DNA of 64,000 nt from Runella aurantiaca (GTDB lineage: Bacteria > Bacteroidota > Bacteroidia > Cytophagales > Spirosomataceae): assembly GCF_003339505.1 (NCBI RefSeq), contig NZ_QPIW01000005.1, forward strand, positions 124,001 through 188,000. The letters run 5' to 3'. The notes beneath the pieces were generated by a model. The model made no database searches and was not told where the DNA came from. It saw nothing but the letters and a program-made list of their open reading frames with translations. A program made the position numbers and the translations under genes. Below, piece after piece: positions 62,834 through 64,000 of this stretch. Positions within the stretch are counted from its first letter, which is position 1. Each line of letters starts with the position of its first letter.

Positions 62834-62885
62834 GTGCAGAATCTCACTGATTAAGTATGTGGTCAAAAATAATTTGTTCTATTCC

Positions 62886-62981
62886 AAACCCACCCCGTCG
62901 CTACGCGACACCCCTCCCAAGAGGGGATTTACGCTCTAATCCCCTCTTGGGAGGGGTGCCCCAACGGGGCGGGGTGGGTCT
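62886..62981. repeat. Long imperfect inverted repeat
   Basis: About 40-nt arms around TACGCTCT, with CCCCTCCCAAGAGGGGATT paired to AATCCCCTCTTGGGAGGGG in the inner part and CCCACCCCG / CGGGGTGGG outside. This type of intergenic repeat is often seen in many copies in Bacteroidetes genomes. It lies between convergent genes. Confidence 0.75.
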
Positions 62982-63028
62982 AGGGCATGTATAAAATAAT
63001 AAAAACTATTTACCATTCAGTTCAGTAC

Positions 63029-64000
63029 TTATTTCTCAATCAACACATTTGACTCCTGATTTTTATCAAAAGTATTCGCCGTCGTTAAATCGGCGTTGGC
63101 CGAAGCGCCGTAGCTAACAAATACGCCATAACCGCCGCTGCCGCTGATGGTCGTATTTTTGATGGTCATGGTGGCACGGTTGCCGTAGATGGCCACGTTT
63201 GCCCGCTTGCCTGACACAATAGCTACGCTGCCCGCATTTTTAAACTCTACTTGTTCAAGCAAATTTTTCGGGTCGGCCGAGTAACAAATCAGGCCGCGCC
63301 AATAGGCCGCTGTGTTGTTGGCTCCGTTGAAAACTATTTTCGCCGCCGCCGTTCCTTTGGCCAAAATATACCCGTCGGTATTGATTCTGATGACGGCGTC
63401 GCGGTTCATTTCCAGAATAACGCCCGGATTTAATTTCCAACCAGTACTAACCGTAAATTCACCCGTCAAGCGGTAAGGAGTTTTGTCGGCAAAACCCGCC
63501 CAAGTGATTTCTTCTTTTCCTTTGATACCCGAGGCGGTCACTTCTACCACATCGCGGCCATTTCCACCTTTAAACGTCGAAGCGGCATCCAATTTTGCCA
63601 CGTTTTCGGCGGTAAGCATAATCCCCGCTTCGGTGTTGTTCGAGAAAGCATTTTGCGAAAATTCGCGTAAAATTGAACCGTCGTAAGCATAGATTCCGTA
63701 GCCATCGTTTTGAGAAAATACGGTATTTTTAAGGGCAATCTGTGCCTTGCTGCCTCCCGACATAAACAAGGCAGATTTTGTGGTGCTGAAGACGGTACGG
63801 CTACCGGCGTGCATTATTTCCACGTATTCCATGAGATTGGCGTTGCTGCCCGAATAAAGCGAAATCCCCACCCAATACCCCTTGGTTTTCTGAACGCCCA
63901 CAAATTTGATTTTGCGCCCTGCTTCGCCCTTAGCGATGATAAGTCCGCCGTTGTCGTTGATGTTCATCCGAACATCCCGCTCAAACGCAATGACTACGCC
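63029..64000 (-). CDS. Parallel beta-helix repeat protein, C-terminal part (truncated by window)
   Basis: The frame is open to base 64000, 11 codons beyond the ATG at 63967, and the extension (GVVIAFERDV) repeats a pattern seen later (GVILEMNRDAV), so the real start is outside. At least 323 residues are visible. They form two repeats of about 150-180 residues: INDNGGLIIAKGEAGRKIKFVG...GYWVGISLYSGSNANLMEYVEIMHAGS and INTDGYILAKGTAAAKIVFNG...AYWRGLICYSADPKNLLEQVEFKNAGS. They resemble right-handed beta-helix surface proteins. No catalytic motif. Confidence 0.8.
   Translation of the reverse strand, partial: GVVIAFERDVRMNINDNGGLIIAKGEAGRKIKFVGVQKTKGYWVGISLYSGSNANLMEYVEIMHAGSRTVFSTTKSALFMSGGSKAQIALKNTVFSQNDGYGIYAYDGSILREFSQNAFSNNTEAGIMLTAENVAKLDAASTFKGGNGRDVVEVTASGIKGKEEITWAGFADKTPYRLTGEFTVSTGWKLNPGVILEMNRDAVIRINTDGYILAKGTAAAKIVFNGANNTAAYWRGLICYSADPKNLLEQVEFKNAGSVAIVSGKRANVAIYGNRATMTIKNTTISGSGGYGVFVSYGASANADLTTANTFDKNQESNVLIEK

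Overview
The window reads as chromosome of an aerobic, gliding-type Bacteroidetes of the order Cytophagales (Runella/Spirosomaceae-like). This is inferred from a T9SS C-terminal sorting domain, gldF, DUF4199, DUF1573 and an RprX/RprY-like two-component pair, and from Bacteroidetes promoter elements (TTG - about 19-20 nt - TAnnTTTG). No rRNA or tRNA gene was recognised.

Layout. 1-9.1 kb: 3' part of a Gfo/Idh/MocA oxidoreductase; a very large secreted glycoside-hydrolase-like protein with Ig-type repeats; a molybdopterin FdhF/YdeP oxidoreductase; sufB without sufC/D; a short PhnA-domain protein. 9.4-16 kb: a lipoprotein, an SMP-30 lactonase, then pbp2-rodA with an overlapping kinase-fold-like unknown. 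16-20 kb: DUF4197, a small lipoprotein, a ketoglutarate-semialdehyde-type dehydrogenase, a NuiA-like nuclease inhibitor and a DUF937 protein.

20-36 kb is the centrepiece: a complete cytoplasmic uptake [NiFe]-hydrogenase locus of the HupSL/Huc (group 2a-like) kind. It runs tetR - unknown - tetR - hupS - hupL - protease - two small unknowns - TPR protein, then hypA-B-F-C-D-E - NHL protein - nickel permease - small unknown - bifunctional nuclease. Each half has its own promoter. The same palindrome (core TTAGAAAATATTTTCTAA) occurs twice before hupS and once before hypA, where it sits inside a 42-bp perfect palindrome that may also terminate the upstream operon. Two genes of the locus (20785 and 25562) are paralogues of one unrecognised family. 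The two TetR regulators are paralogues with nearly identical recognition helices.

36-47.9 kb: rhamnose mutarotase, saccharopine-dehydrogenase-like protein, recJ with a hicBA toxin-antitoxin pair inserted before lptB, DUF4199, gldF without gldG, fused 5-oxoprolinase, and an XRE/ScfR-type regulator with a degenerate metallopeptidase motif. 47.9-50.8 kb is an AT-rich accessory stretch: an antirepressor-like gene flanked by 12-bp inverted repeats, with an attC-like 130-nt imperfect palindrome on one side and an operator over its own promoter, followed by an AAA/DUF4143 ATPase. 50.8-64 kb returns to ordinary genes: lolD-type ABC ATPase, radA, sugar isomerase with a divergent AraC regulator, a two-component system, DUF1573, an MFS transporter, a 41-residue FeoB-associated-type peptide, gpsA, a lipoprotein, AraC plus DUF1398, and a beta-helix protein running off the right edge.

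All functions were assigned by reading motifs; no database search was run.
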